Under the pieces are notes generated by a model, which was given only the letters and a program-made list of their open reading frames with translations, ran no database searches and was not told the DNA's origin. From assembly GCF_014201505.1 (NCBI RefSeq), contig NZ_JACHEO010000017.1:1-64000 (forward strand): a DNA stretch of 64,000 bases, written 5' to 3'. Both the position numbers and the translations under genes were made by a program. The stretch is from Desulfoprunum benzoelyticum (GTDB taxonomy: Bacteria; Desulfobacterota; Desulfobulbia; Desulfobulbales; Desulfocapsaceae). This document shows, piece by piece, positions 54,071 through 62,462 of the stretch (its first letter is position 1; each line of letters opens with the position of its first letter).

Positions 54071-54105
54071 AAAAAGCCCGCAAACCTTTTACGGCTGCGG
54101 GCTTT
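54071..54105 (-). terminator. Intrinsic terminator ending minus-strand transcription from the accessory element
   Basis: A 10-bp stem (54073-54082 with 54096-54105, AAAGCCCGCA and its complement), followed on the minus strand by TTCG after a T-run of five. On the plus strand the run is only TTT, so it mainly serves the minus strand: the direction of the 105-residue gene and of the other element genes. Confidence 0.75.
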
Positions 54106-54167
54106 ATGGACTTCAGGGGAAGACTTTGGAACTTAGAATGGTGCGAAGAGAAGACACAAATAAACTT

Positions 54168-54341
54168 TCATATATGATGTAAAATCATATTATTGGGTAA
54201 TACGAAAAAAATTCGCCATTCGAAAATACCCGCATTTGTACCCGCTTTATGTTGCTGCTGTCCCTCCTGCTGCTGTATCCTCAAGGCTGCTACAAGCTGT
54301 TGAATTTCCCCTGTCTCCCTCTCGTATATCATCCCATTTTT
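54168..54341 (-). CDS. Short open frame beyond array A, possible gene remnant
   Basis: A 57-residue minus-strand frame from an ATG at 54339-54341, starting MIYERETGEIQQLVAALRIQ, with Gln-rich helical character and a hydrophobic end (RIFFVLPNNMILHHI). It lies between repeat array A and the terminator at 54071-54105. There is no good ribosome-binding site. It may be the tail of a gene broken by the repeats, or a small phage-type protein. I do not recognise it. Confidence 0.35.
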   Translation of the reverse strand, partial: KNGMIYERETGEIQQLVAALRIQQQEGQQQHKAGTNAGIFEWRIFFVLPNNMILHHI

Positions 54342-54360
54342 TTTTAGCCCGGTCGCTGCC

Positions 54361-55236
54361 GGCTGATCTGTTGCCCGAGCTGGCTTCATCCATCTTTGAT
54401 CGAGATCCGGCCGCCCCGGTCGTCGGTGGAGTGAAGGCCGGGCCTCGGTATGGCCGTGGTGGCTTCCTGCCGGTGGCGGCGATCGTGGCCGCCGTGGTCA
54501 TGACCTGGTTGAAAGAGTGCGGCCGGGTGCCGACCGGAACAGCGCCGGGGTGTGAGCCGATCCGCTGCCGGTGGCTCCGGTCGGTGTCGGCGGATCTGTT
54601 GCCGGAGCTGGCTCCATCCATCTTTGACCGAGATCCGGCCGCCCCGGTCGTCGGTGGAGTGAAGGCCGGGCCTCGGTATGGCCGTGGTGGCTTCCTGCCG
54701 GTGGCGGCGATCGTGGCCGCCGTGGTGATGACCTGGTTGAAAGAGTGCGGCCGGTGCCTGTCGGAACAGCGCCGGGGTGTCATCCGATCCGCTGCCGGTG
54801 GCTCCGGTCGGTGTCGGCGGATCTGTTGCCGGAGCTGGCTTCATCCATCTTTGACCGAGATCCGGCCGCCCTGGTCGTCGGCGGGGTGAAGGCCGGGCCT
54901 CGGTATGGCCGTGGTGGCTTCCTGCCGGTGGCGGCGATCGTGGCCGCCGTGGTGATGACCAGGTTAAAAGAGTGCGGCCGGGTGACGACCGGAACAGCGC
55001 CGGGGTGTCAGCCGATCCGTTGCCGGTGCCCTGGTGCATTGATGACCGATCGAGATCCGGCCGCCCTGGTCGTCGGTGGAATGAAGGCCGGGCCTCGGTA
55101 TGGCCGTGGTGGCATCCTGCCGGTAGCGGCGATCGTGGCCGCCCTGGTGATGACCAGGTTGAAAGAGTGCGGCCGGTGCCTGTCGGAACAGCGCCGGGGT
55201 GCCAGCCGATCCGTTGCCGGTGCCCTGGTGCATTGA
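54361..55236. repeat. Direct-repeat array A (4 copies)
   Basis: Four same-orientation copies of a GC-rich unit, measured at the shared GAGAT(C/T)CGG anchor: 54402, 54630, 54857 and 55052, spacings 228, 227 and 195. The shared core includes CATCCATCTTTGA, GGCCGGGCCTCGGTATGGCC and GGCGGCGATCGTGGCCGCC. The units are joined by one of two linkers: long (GATCTGTTGCCGGAGCTGG type) or short (CCCTGGTGCATTGATGACC type, giving the 195 spacing). Long open frames exist on both strands but shift frame between units. Function unknown. Confidence 0.95.
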
Positions 55237-55274
55237 TGATGGATCGTGGCTTTCAATCCTTTTTTCTTGACAAA

Positions 55275-55592
55275 TTAATCAGTTCGCCTACTTAGCTCAA
55301 CTTTGACTTGTTCTTCATAGGCTTTCCAAGAATCGGCTGCTGTCGTCGCCTGCTCTGCATGCTTGTAAAGTATAAAAAGGAGTTCGCTTAAATCATCATC
55401 ATCAAACAAACATTTATTCTCGTCTCCCTCAATTGCAGCAATCATAACACGCAAAAGACTTGTCATTCCTCTGAGCGATTCAAACAGGTCGGCATGTTGA
55501 CGTTCTGAGCCATAGTCTAACAAATAAGCGAGCGGCCTTTCGGCAATAGGTGTTTCGACTATGGACCTTGTGGAAGTAGTGGCTTTTAACAT
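55275..55592 (-). CDS. Unknown 105-residue acidic helical protein between repeat arrays A and B
   Basis: A 105-residue protein, MLKATTSTRSIVETPIAERP at its start, then mostly amphipathic helix (SLRGMTSLLRVMIAAIEGD, DDDLSELLFILYKHAEQATT). It is acidic and has no signal peptide, membrane span or known motif. The ATG at 55590-55592 has GGAGG seven bases upstream, making it the best-supported gene in this part of the element. Its leader carries a promoter-like pair and a strong hairpin with a T-run right before the ribosome-binding site. Helical acidic proteins of this size in phage satellites often are regulators or anti-defence proteins, but that is a guess. Confidence 0.75.
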   Translation of the reverse strand: MLKATTSTRSIVETPIAERPLAYLLDYGSERQHADLFESLRGMTSLLRVMIAAIEGDENKCLFDDDDLSELLFILYKHAEQATTAADSWKAYEEQVKVELSRRTD

Positions 55593-55604
55593 GGTATTTC
55601 CTCC

Positions 55605-55780
55605 AATTAAAAATGCCGTGAGTGCTCCTAAGCCTTAGACGGCTCCGGGGGCCTCGCGGATTCCCCGACACTCACGGCAAACTTGATTGGTAGAATAAAA
55701 AAGACCTGTTTTTATGGTGCCGGTCCTGCACCGTCTAAGTTTAGGAATTTTAGGTTATCCGGTCGGTTGGGTGTTGTCAA
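55605..55780 (-). promoter_or_regulatory. Structured leader of the 105-residue gene: promoter plus attenuator-like hairpin
   Basis: On the minus strand TTGACA (55775-55780) and TAACCT (55752-55757) are 17 bases apart. The transcript would begin near 55745 with CCTAAACTTAGACGG (55731-55745). Downstream, a perfect 11-bp stem (55614-55624 with 55669-55679, TGCCGTGAGTG and complement) encloses 44 bases and ends in TTTTT, nine bases before the GGAGG site. The loop contains CCGTCTAAGGCTTAGG (55627-55642), which is complementary to the 5' segment. Two alternative folds are therefore possible, as in transcription attenuators. Confidence 0.6.
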
Positions 55781-55816
55781 TGTCGTTCGCTGTCCTTGTG
55801 GTGTATCGACTTGATT

Positions 55817-56700
55817 AAAAGACCGTGGGCGGATGGTCGGAACAGCGCCAGGGTGTCAGCCGATCCGCTGCCGGTGGCTCCGGTCAGTGTCGGTCCGGTC
55901 GGTGTCGGCGGATCTGTTGCCGGAGCTGGCTTCATCCATCTTTGACCGAGATTCGGCCGCCCCGGTCGTCGGCGGGGTGAAGGCCGGGCCTCGGTATGGC
56001 CGTGGTGGCTTCCTGCCGGTGGCGGCGATCGTGGCCGCCCTGGTGATGACCTGGTTGAAAGAGTGCGGCCGGGTGCCGACCGGAACAGCGCCAGGGTGTG
56101 AGCCGATCCACTGCCGGTGGCTCCGGTCGGTGTCGGCGGATCTGTTGCCGGAGCTGGCTCCATCCATCTTTGACCGAGATCCGGCCGCCCCGGTCGTCGG
56201 TGGAGTGAAGGCCGGGCCTCGGTATGGCCGTGGTGGCTTCCTGCCGGTGGCGGCGATCGTGGCCGCCGTGGTCATGACCTGGTTGAAAGAGTGCGGCCGG
56301 GTGCCGACCGGAACAGCGCCGGGGTGTGAGCCGATCCGCTGCCGGTGGCTCCGGTCGGTGTCGGCGGATCTGTTGCCGGAGCTGGCTCCATCCATCTTTG
56401 ACCGAGATCCGGCCGCCCCGGTCGTCGGTGGAGTGAAGGCCGGGCCTCGGTATGGCTGTGGTGGCTTCCTGCCGGTGGCGGCGATCGTGGCCGCCGTGGT
56501 GATGACCTGGTTGAAAGAGTGCGGCCGGTGCCTGTCGGAACAGCGCCGGGGTGTCATCCGATCCGCTGCCGGTGGCTCCGGTCGGTGTCGGCGGATCTGT
56601 TGCCGGAGCTGGCTTCATCCATCTTTGACCGAGATCCGGCCGCCCTGGTCGTCGGCGGGGTGAAGATCGGGCCTCGGTGTTGCCGTGGTGCCTTCCTACC
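55817..56700. repeat. Direct-repeat array B (4 copies)
   Basis: Four copies of the same unit and orientation as array A, anchors at 55948, 56176, 56404 and 56631, spacings 228, 228 and 227. All use the long linker. The left end has an extra partial linker with a 15-base duplication (CGGTCAGTGTCGGTC type). The last copy decays into unique sequence at about 56670-56700. Differences between units are single bases. Confidence 0.95.
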
Positions 56701-57017
56701 GTCGCGGTGGTATACCTCAGCCCGTTCTGTCAATGTGTGCATTATGTGCTTGCATGGCGCAGCATCTTCAATAAAGCCGTTTTTGATGGCATTGAATGTT
56801 AATTTAATATTGTATCCGTGTGCAAATAAGCGGAGTGTGCAGCGCGAGTAATGTTTTCGGTTGTCGCCGTCGGTTGTCGCCGTCGCAAAGAAAAGGCCGA
56901 ACAGTTCTTTCTGTTCGGCCACTGGCTTGGGCTGCTGGAAATTCGTTCGTCAATCGTAAAAATCAAGGCGCTTCAACTGCGCCCTTGTCGGTTTTTTCTC
57001 TTTGCCGGTGGTCCCGG
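56701..57017. other. Unique island between arrays B and C
   Basis: About 315 bases of non-repeat, more AT-rich sequence. A minus-strand frame runs from 56922 into array B; its unique part (LFAHGYNIKLTFNAIKNGF) looks protein-like, but its ATG sits in a terminator hairpin. At 56950-57010 the minus frame coming out of array C ends in KKPTRAQLKRLDFYD and a stop, a credible protein C-terminus. Both look like ends of genes that the repeats have interrupted. Confidence 0.5.
56883..56920 (-). terminator. Intrinsic terminator after array C on the minus strand
   Basis: A perfect 10-bp stem (56895-56904 with 56911-56920, GGCCGAACAG and complement) with a 6-base loop, followed on the minus strand by TTTTCTTTG. 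It lies 30 bases past the minus-strand stop at 56950. Confidence 0.8.
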
Positions 57018-58260
57018 TGCATCGATGACCGATCGAGATCCGGCCGCCCCGGTCGTCGGTGGAGTGAAGGCCGGGCCTCGGTATGGCCGTGGTGGCTTCC
57101 TGCCGGTGGCGGCGATCGTGGCCGCCGTGGTCATGACCTGGTTGAAAGAGTGCGGCCGGTGCCTGTCGGAACAGCGCCGGGGTGTCATCCGATCCGCTGC
57201 CGGTGGCTCCGGTCGGTGTCGGTCCGGTCGGTGTCGGTGGATCTGTTGCCGGAGCTGGCTTCATCCATATTTGACCGAGATCCGGCCGCCCCGGTCGTCG
57301 GCGGGGTGAAGGCCGGGCCTCGGTATGGCCGTGGTGGCTTCCTGCCGGTGGCGGCGATCGTGGCCGCCCTGGTGATGACCAGGTTGAAAGAGTGCGGCCG
57401 GGTGACGACCGGAACAGCGCCGGGGTGTCAGCCGATCCGTTGCCGGTGCCCTGGTGCATTGATGACCGATCGAGATCCGGCCGCCCTGGTCGTCGGTGGA
57501 ATGAAGGCCGGGCCTCGGTATGGCCGTGGTGGCATCCTGCCGGTAGCGGCGATCGTGGCCGCCCTGGTGATGACCAGGTTGAAAGAGTGCGGCCGGGTGA
57601 CGACCGGAACAGCGCCGGGGTGTCAGCCGATCCGTTGCCGGTGCCCTGGTGCATTGATGACCGATCGAGATCCGGCCGCCCTGGTCGTCGGTGGAATGAA
57701 GGCTGGGCCCTCGGTATGGCCGTGGTGGCTTCCTGCCGGTGGCGGCGATCGTGGCCGCCCTGGTGATGACCTGGTTGAAAGAGTGCGGCCTGTGCCTGTC
57801 GGATCAGCGGGGGGGTGTCAGCCGACCCGCTGCCGGTGGCTCCGGTCGGTGTCGGTGGATCTGTTGCCGGAGCTGGCTTCATCCATCTTTGATCGAGATC
57901 CGGCCGCCCCGGTCGTCGGCGGGGTGAAGGCCGGGCCTCGGTATGGCCGTGGTGGCATCCTGCCGGTAGCGGCGATCGTGGCCGCCCTGGTGATGATCTG
58001 GTTGAAAGAGTGCGGCCGGTGCCTGTCGGATCAGCGCGGGGTGTCATCCGCTCCGCTGCCGGTGGCTCCGGTCGGTGTCGGCGGATCTGTTGCCGGAGCT
58101 GGCTTCATCCATCTTTGATCGAGATTCGGCCGCCCCGGTCGTCGGCGGGGTGAAGGCCGGGCCTCGGTATGGCCGTGGTGATGACCTGGTTAAAGGATCG
58201 TTGCCGGAGCTGGCCAGGATCAGCGCCAGGGAATCCGTTCCGCTGCCGGTGTCCTGGTCG
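57018..58260. repeat. Direct-repeat array C (6 copies)
   Basis: Six copies, anchors at 57035, 57277, 57472, 57667, 57895 and 58121, spacings 242, 195, 195, 228 and 226. It mixes long and short linkers; the 242 spacing contains a 15-base duplication inside the linker. Two consecutive 195-base units are nearly identical, pointing to recent duplication. The right end decays at 58190-58260 into unique AT-rich sequence. Confidence 0.95.
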
Positions 58261-58556
58261 GTTTCTCCCTTCCCCTTGAAGTTTGGAGTGTTTAGGGATT
58301 TATATGAAAAGATATATAAAATCAATAAGATATCTACTTGCATGAATTTTGCCGGGTTCTTCCTGTCAAAAAAAAGCGGGTCCTCCCAATGAGGTGCCTC
58401 TATACGGGTGCGACGACCCCATAAAACGGCTCCAGTCGATTTTTTTATTTTCTCTGGAATAATGTAACATTGCTGTTTTTACGGGAAAATATATCAATAT
58501 AGTTGATAACTTTAATTATTCATTAATGTATTGATATTATAGAACAATATCTAATC
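58261..58556. other. AT-rich spacer between array C and the zinc-ribbon gene
   Basis: About 300 bases, increasingly AT-rich. No gene with a ribosome-binding site and no clear terminator for the minus-strand gene upstream was found. Confidence 0.5.
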
Positions 58557-59240
58557 TTACGGATAAGCTGCCTGTGTTATTTTTCTTCCGCATGATTCGA
58601 AGGTGAAAACAATCTTTCCATTTCTTCCGATCTCTATAACAAGTCCTTCAATTTTCCAGACCGAAAACCAAGCCACTCCCCAATTTCCACACGGGTAGCG
58701 AAGTTTGCCCCTCCTGACCAGGGCGGCCCTGGTCCACCCAGCTTTCAGAAGATCCTGCATGTTCACTTTGATCCATGGCCATGCCGCCTTGAAGTTTTCG
58801 GGGTTTTCTCCGAGGCTCCGTGTTGATGCTTGCGGGGTGAACCCGAGTGGCAAGGTTGAATCGACTCCTTGATTGCTCTGAAGCCGATCCGGGCCGGTGG
58901 CTTCAACCGGTTGACCTTCTATATGGGGGGTACAGTTTGAACAGAAAAAACCGCCTCTTGATCCATAAATGAATAACCTTCCTTTGCATATCGGACAGGG
59001 CCGAAGGAATGAAAGGCGCTCAGGTTTTCTGTTCCTTTTCGTCGCCTGGTCTGTGCTTTTTTTCGGGCCAGTGGCAGGGGTGATGTTGTGAGAAACCGCG
59101 ATTTCCTCTTCGCCCTGGCACTCGTCACCTTCTTTCGGCGCTCGTTGGTGGGCTTTTTCTGGTTCCGGTTGATCTGATTTGCCATGATTTGAAGTGGAAT
59201 CGGTTTTTTTTAGCCGGTCGATGGCATCAAAGAAACTCAT
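58557..59240 (-). CDS. Zinc-ribbon protein of the accessory element
   Basis: A 227-residue protein. The N-terminal 75 residues are polar, Lys/Glu/Pro-rich and probably unstructured. Next is a four-Cys zinc ribbon (CPICKGRLFIYGS then GGFFCSNC, about 82-102). The C-terminal part (WPWIKVNMQDLLKAGWTRAA, then LVRRGKLRYPCGNWGVAWF) is compact. I do not recognise a family. The position just past the iteron cluster and primase gene suggests a replication or maintenance role, but that is only context. The ATG at 59238-59240 begins MSFFDAIDRLKK. Confidence 0.75.
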   Translation of the reverse strand: MSFFDAIDRLKKTDSTSNHGKSDQPEPEKAHQRAPKEGDECQGEEEIAVSHNITPATGPKKSTDQATKRNRKPERLSFLRPCPICKGRLFIYGSRGGFFCSNCTPHIEGQPVEATGPDRLQSNQGVDSTLPLGFTPQASTRSLGENPENFKAAWPWIKVNMQDLLKAGWTRAALVRRGKLRYPCGNWGVAWFSVWKIEGLVIEIGRNGKIVFTFESCGRKITQAAYP

Positions 59241-59275
59241 GATCGGTCCTTAAATGTGATAGGAATATAAAAGTG

Positions 59276-59581
59276 CTGTCACCAAAAACGGGCTAGCTGT
59301 CACCAAATAACGGCATGTGTCACCAGGAACGAAACTTTTCTGAAATCTTAACTGTATGAAATATATAGATTATTATTATATTATTTACAATTGGTGACAG
59401 TGGTGACAGTGGTGACAGTAAATTGCACTATACGCGCGAGGGTGTTTCATGTTTCCCTTGTTCGTGTTTCAATTCTATATATGGGAAAAATGCTGTCACC
59501 AGTGTCACCACTGTCACAATCGTTTAATATCAGTAACATAGGCTGTCACCATTGGTTTTCTACGGTGTCACCACTGTCACC
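59276..59581. other. Candidate iteron-type replication origin
   Basis: Twelve copies of TGTCACC or its complement: forward at 59276, 59297 and 59318 (about 21-base spacing); reverse at 59393, 59402 and 59411 (9-base spacing); forward at 59493, 59502 and 59511 (9-base; the last ends in CACA); then 59543, 59565 and 59574. Between the first two groups, 59341-59392 is almost pure A/T, suited to strand opening. The cluster directly follows the primase/helicase gene. In phage P4 the alpha primase-helicase binds TGTTCACC-type iterons at its origin. Confidence 0.75.
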
Positions 59582-59592
59582 AGGTCGGCGTC

Positions 59593-62169
59593 TCAGGCAT
59601 CGTCCTTCTTGAACCATGGGAGATCGAATACCCATACCCTTCTTTGCTTCGGTCTCCCTGTTTCGTCTGTATCGGGGTCTTCGGGGAACCGGAACCTGTA
59701 GCTGTTCCTGAGGTACGCGGGGTGTTTCTGGAGTGCCAGGCTCAGGTTTTCATTGACTTGAATATTTATACCTTTGTTGCGGATTAGGTTTTCAGCTTTC
59801 GGAAGGTTGACATAAATGTGTCCCTTCTCGTTGTCGTAATGGCAAGCTAAGGACAGTTTGTCGTCTTTAACCTCGTCAAGTAGTTCAAAGAAATGATCGG
59901 CTAGCGATGTTTGGCGTATAGCGGATGTGATGCACTTCTTTTTCCCGATTTCCTTCAAAAAATGGGGGACAGCTCCGTCTTGATCGATGCCGAAACAGGA
60001 ACAGAAAAGCCGGTGAAAAGCCAGAATCAAGGCGTGATTCTGTAGTATCCTGCGCTCGTCCATTGGGCTAAGGTCTTCAATTGCTTTTTCATATTCTTTA
60101 CCCCATGCTGCAAAGTGCTGGCGATGGGTAAGGACCTGGCGCAAGATCCCGGCCAATTCCTTATTGTCTGTGTCGATAATTCTTGTATAGGCTTTCCGGC
60201 TGTTGTCGGTTAGTTGCTCGGCTTGAAAGTGCAGGCTTATCACCCGCTGTTTTTCCTGCTTCGTGTTGAACGGTTCGGTATTCTGGCAGAACAAGAGGCT
60301 GCCGAGAAATGGCGCTTCCTTGGTTTGCAGGTCGTTGGAAAAAGCGGCCTGGACCTGCAAGGGGCCTCGGTTGTATGCCGTAAGAAGTATGGAGTAATCA
60401 AAACCCTTTTCGTTGCGGTGGCTATCTTCAAGCAGGGCCGTGAACAAGCCGGATACCTGGCCTATCGTACGAGTTAACCCTTTCCTGCTGTTCAGTTGGG
60501 TGATGGGTAGGCCCTCAATGTCGCGGCCTTGAATAGCGTTCATGGTGGTGACTAGGGCGCTCTTGCCGCTTGCCGGGTCGCCATGCAAAGACAGGAAAGG
60601 GAAAAAATCCGTGGTGGCCTTGACTTGGTTGACAAACCAACCCGCTATCACCCAAGAGAGGGCAACGACGCCATTCAGCCCCCAAGCGCTCAGAATCACC
60701 CCGTGTATTTCTTTAACTCGGTCCTTGCCAATTTCGGCCGGGAAAATTGCTTTTTCTTCGCTGTGGGTCGGTGGTCGAAAATGCTGGTTGTAGCCCACCT
60801 GAAAATTACCTCGCTTATCAGGCAAGAGAATTTTTCCAGAGGTATCGGTAGCCCACTTCGAAAAGATGTAGTTTCCGGTCTCCGGTTGATATCCTGATAC
60901 GGTCAATTGCTTTACTTCCGGGGCTTTTTTGTCGTCGGAAATTTTTGAAGCAAGAGCTGTGCAGGCTTTCGCGTCTCCCTCAAAATTGATTTTCGCATAG
61001 GTGAGGAACCATTCCTTAAGGCTGCGGTGGCTGGCGAGGTCCTTCCCGGTTGCGGTGGCCTCAATAGCCCTGCCTTTTACGGGCTGAATTTCCAGGTGGT
61101 AGACATACTCCGGCCGGGCCGGGTTCGATCGATCAAGGATGAAGCTGATAACTCTGGCAACTCCTTTGAAACATCGTGATACCGAGATGAAAGCATCTTC
61201 AGCGTTGCCGCCCCTGGGTATTTTCTTTTCGCTGAAATATGTTGATCCCTGGAAGGCGAAGAGGCCGGGGGCGGTATTGAAAAAATTACTCCAATGATCG
61301 GCGTATTCCTGGGCCGTTCCAGCCAATGCCAACTTACCGTTGAGGATGTAGCGGGGGGTATTGGCGCTGAATGTGTTCTTGACTTGTTCGGGGGTGCCTG
61401 ATTGTAACAGGTCGTTCCAGTCCTGCCCCTGGTCGCAAAGAATGACGGCGGCGGCCGGGTGTTCAAGGTGCCATTTTTTACATGCCCGGTGGCCAGCTGC
61501 ATCGTTGTCGAAGCTGAGAACAAGAAACTTGTATTCTGAAAGATCGACTTTAGCGGGGTCCTGCCCGGAACTGAGGACTGCGATTGCCTGTTCTCCCAAC
61601 TCCAGCAATGAGAGTGCGTTTAAGACCCCTTCGACAATCCAGGTTTTTTTTTCAGGATCATAGGGGATTGTCGGGTGTTTCCAATATTTCCCGGTAGTGC
61701 TGCCGATATTGTGTGTTTTCCCATCTCCAGGGGGTGGGCTGAACAACCGGCCGTTCAGTACTTCCTTGCCTTTCTCATCTTTGCCAACAGGAAACATGAC
61801 GGCGCCACTTCCTGTTTTCCTGACGTTTTTCAGATATCGATAGTCAAGGTGTTCGAGAATGGCGGGGGAAAAGCCGCGTGATAGAAGATACTCCCGCGCC
61901 GGTCGGTGTGGATCTGCCTTGGTCGCTGGAAAATCGCGTTCAATATTTCGCCTGACCTCGGGGAACAGCTCAAAGGTATTCTTTTTGATCCCACACTTAG
62001 AGCCTCGGTTGCAGTTTATAGACATTGGCCGGGCGGCATAGGCCCATGCTTTGGTGTCCCCGCAAGCCGGGCAAATCAATTGCTGGATGGTGTTGCCGTT
62101 GGATCTGGTTTTTTCGGTCCAATACGGTGACTGTCGAAGAGCGTCCAGGAGTTTTTCATTTAACGTCAT
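59593..62169 (-). CDS. Primase-helicase replication protein of a P4-like element
   Basis: An 858-residue replication protein. The N-terminus has a zinc-finger of primase type (Cys33, Cys36, Cys53, Cys59). A TOPRIM-like domain follows (about 178-260, WIVEGVLNALSLLELG, LVLSFDNDAAGHRACKKW, DWNDLL). The second half is an SF3/DUF927-like helicase with Walker A GDPASGKSALV and Walker B FTALLEDS. The C-terminal 100 residues may bind DNA. This zinc-TOPRIM-helicase order is like the alpha protein of satellite phage P4 and related integrative elements. The ATG overlaps a small upstream gene by 14 bases. The iteron cluster next to its 3' end is its likely target. Confidence 0.9.
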   Translation of the reverse strand: MTLNEKLLDALRQSPYWTEKTRSNGNTIQQLICPACGDTKAWAYAARPMSINCNRGSKCGIKKNTFELFPEVRRNIERDFPATKADPHRPAREYLLSRGFSPAILEHLDYRYLKNVRKTGSGAVMFPVGKDEKGKEVLNGRLFSPPPGDGKTHNIGSTTGKYWKHPTIPYDPEKKTWIVEGVLNALSLLELGEQAIAVLSSGQDPAKVDLSEYKFLVLSFDNDAAGHRACKKWHLEHPAAAVILCDQGQDWNDLLQSGTPEQVKNTFSANTPRYILNGKLALAGTAQEYADHWSNFFNTAPGLFAFQGSTYFSEKKIPRGGNAEDAFISVSRCFKGVARVISFILDRSNPARPEYVYHLEIQPVKGRAIEATATGKDLASHRSLKEWFLTYAKINFEGDAKACTALASKISDDKKAPEVKQLTVSGYQPETGNYIFSKWATDTSGKILLPDKRGNFQVGYNQHFRPPTHSEEKAIFPAEIGKDRVKEIHGVILSAWGLNGVVALSWVIAGWFVNQVKATTDFFPFLSLHGDPASGKSALVTTMNAIQGRDIEGLPITQLNSRKGLTRTIGQVSGLFTALLEDSHRNEKGFDYSILLTAYNRGPLQVQAAFSNDLQTKEAPFLGSLLFCQNTEPFNTKQEKQRVISLHFQAEQLTDNSRKAYTRIIDTDNKELAGILRQVLTHRQHFAAWGKEYEKAIEDLSPMDERRILQNHALILAFHRLFCSCFGIDQDGAVPHFLKEIGKKKCITSAIRQTSLADHFFELLDEVKDDKLSLACHYDNEKGHIYVNLPKAENLIRNKGINIQVNENLSLALQKHPAYLRNSYRFRFPEDPDTDETGRPKQRRVWVFDLPWFKKDDA

Positions 62170-62458
62170 GTTTGCTCCTCTTCTTATCTTTCGCTGTGGT
62201 GGAAGATAATCGGCGGATCGGGCATGGAGTCTTGAAACATTGTGATCTGCTTAACTCGCAAAATGTTCCATTACAAAAGGTCATAGCCGCTTTTGTTAAT
62301 TCGTGTGGTTTGGCAAAAACGTTCCATTGAACAAGACGATAAATAAATAAAGGGCAACTGTTGTCTTCGCAGTATCGCCTGTGAAGTTCATTCCCACTAC
62401 AGCAAACAATCAAGCAGTATTTCGGAATAGCATCCATTTTCATATGCTTAGTTCTCAT
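62156..62458 (-). CDS. Small Cys-rich protein upstream of the primase
   Basis: A 100-residue protein with many Cys (CLIVCCSGNELHRRYCEDNS, then FCNGTFCELSRSQC) that suggest zinc binding. It overlaps the primase start by 14 bases and starts four bases after the stop of the upstream gene, so it lies in a tight operon. The ATG at 62456-62458 has no good ribosome-binding site; translational coupling is likely. Family not recognised. Confidence 0.6.
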   Translation of the reverse strand: MRTKHMKMDAIPKYCLIVCCSGNELHRRYCEDNSCPLFIYRLVQWNVFAKPHELTKAAMTFCNGTFCELSRSQCFKTPCPIRRLSSTTAKDKKRSKHDVK

Positions 62459-62462
62459 TGTT

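Noticed and set aside
53941-54177. 78-codon forward ORF after the orphan promoter
   Set aside because: No ribosome-binding site, Arg/Thr-rich odd composition, and it reads through the terminator stem.
54236-58118. Long proteins encoded by the repeat arrays (both strands)
   Set aside because: Open frames exist in several frames on both strands because the DNA is GC-rich and stop-poor. Units of 227 and 226 bases shift the frame, there are no ribosome-binding sites, and the Pro/Arg/Gly-rich minus-strand products look like shadows.
54361-58260. CRISPR array
   Set aside because: Units are 195-242 bases with conserved sequence throughout and no short repeat/spacer alternation; no cas genes are present.
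59276-59581. CRISPR-like or transposon-end short repeats
   Set aside because: The 7-8 base motifs occur in both orientations at 9- and 21-base steps around an A/T tract beside a primase gene, which fits origin iterons far better.
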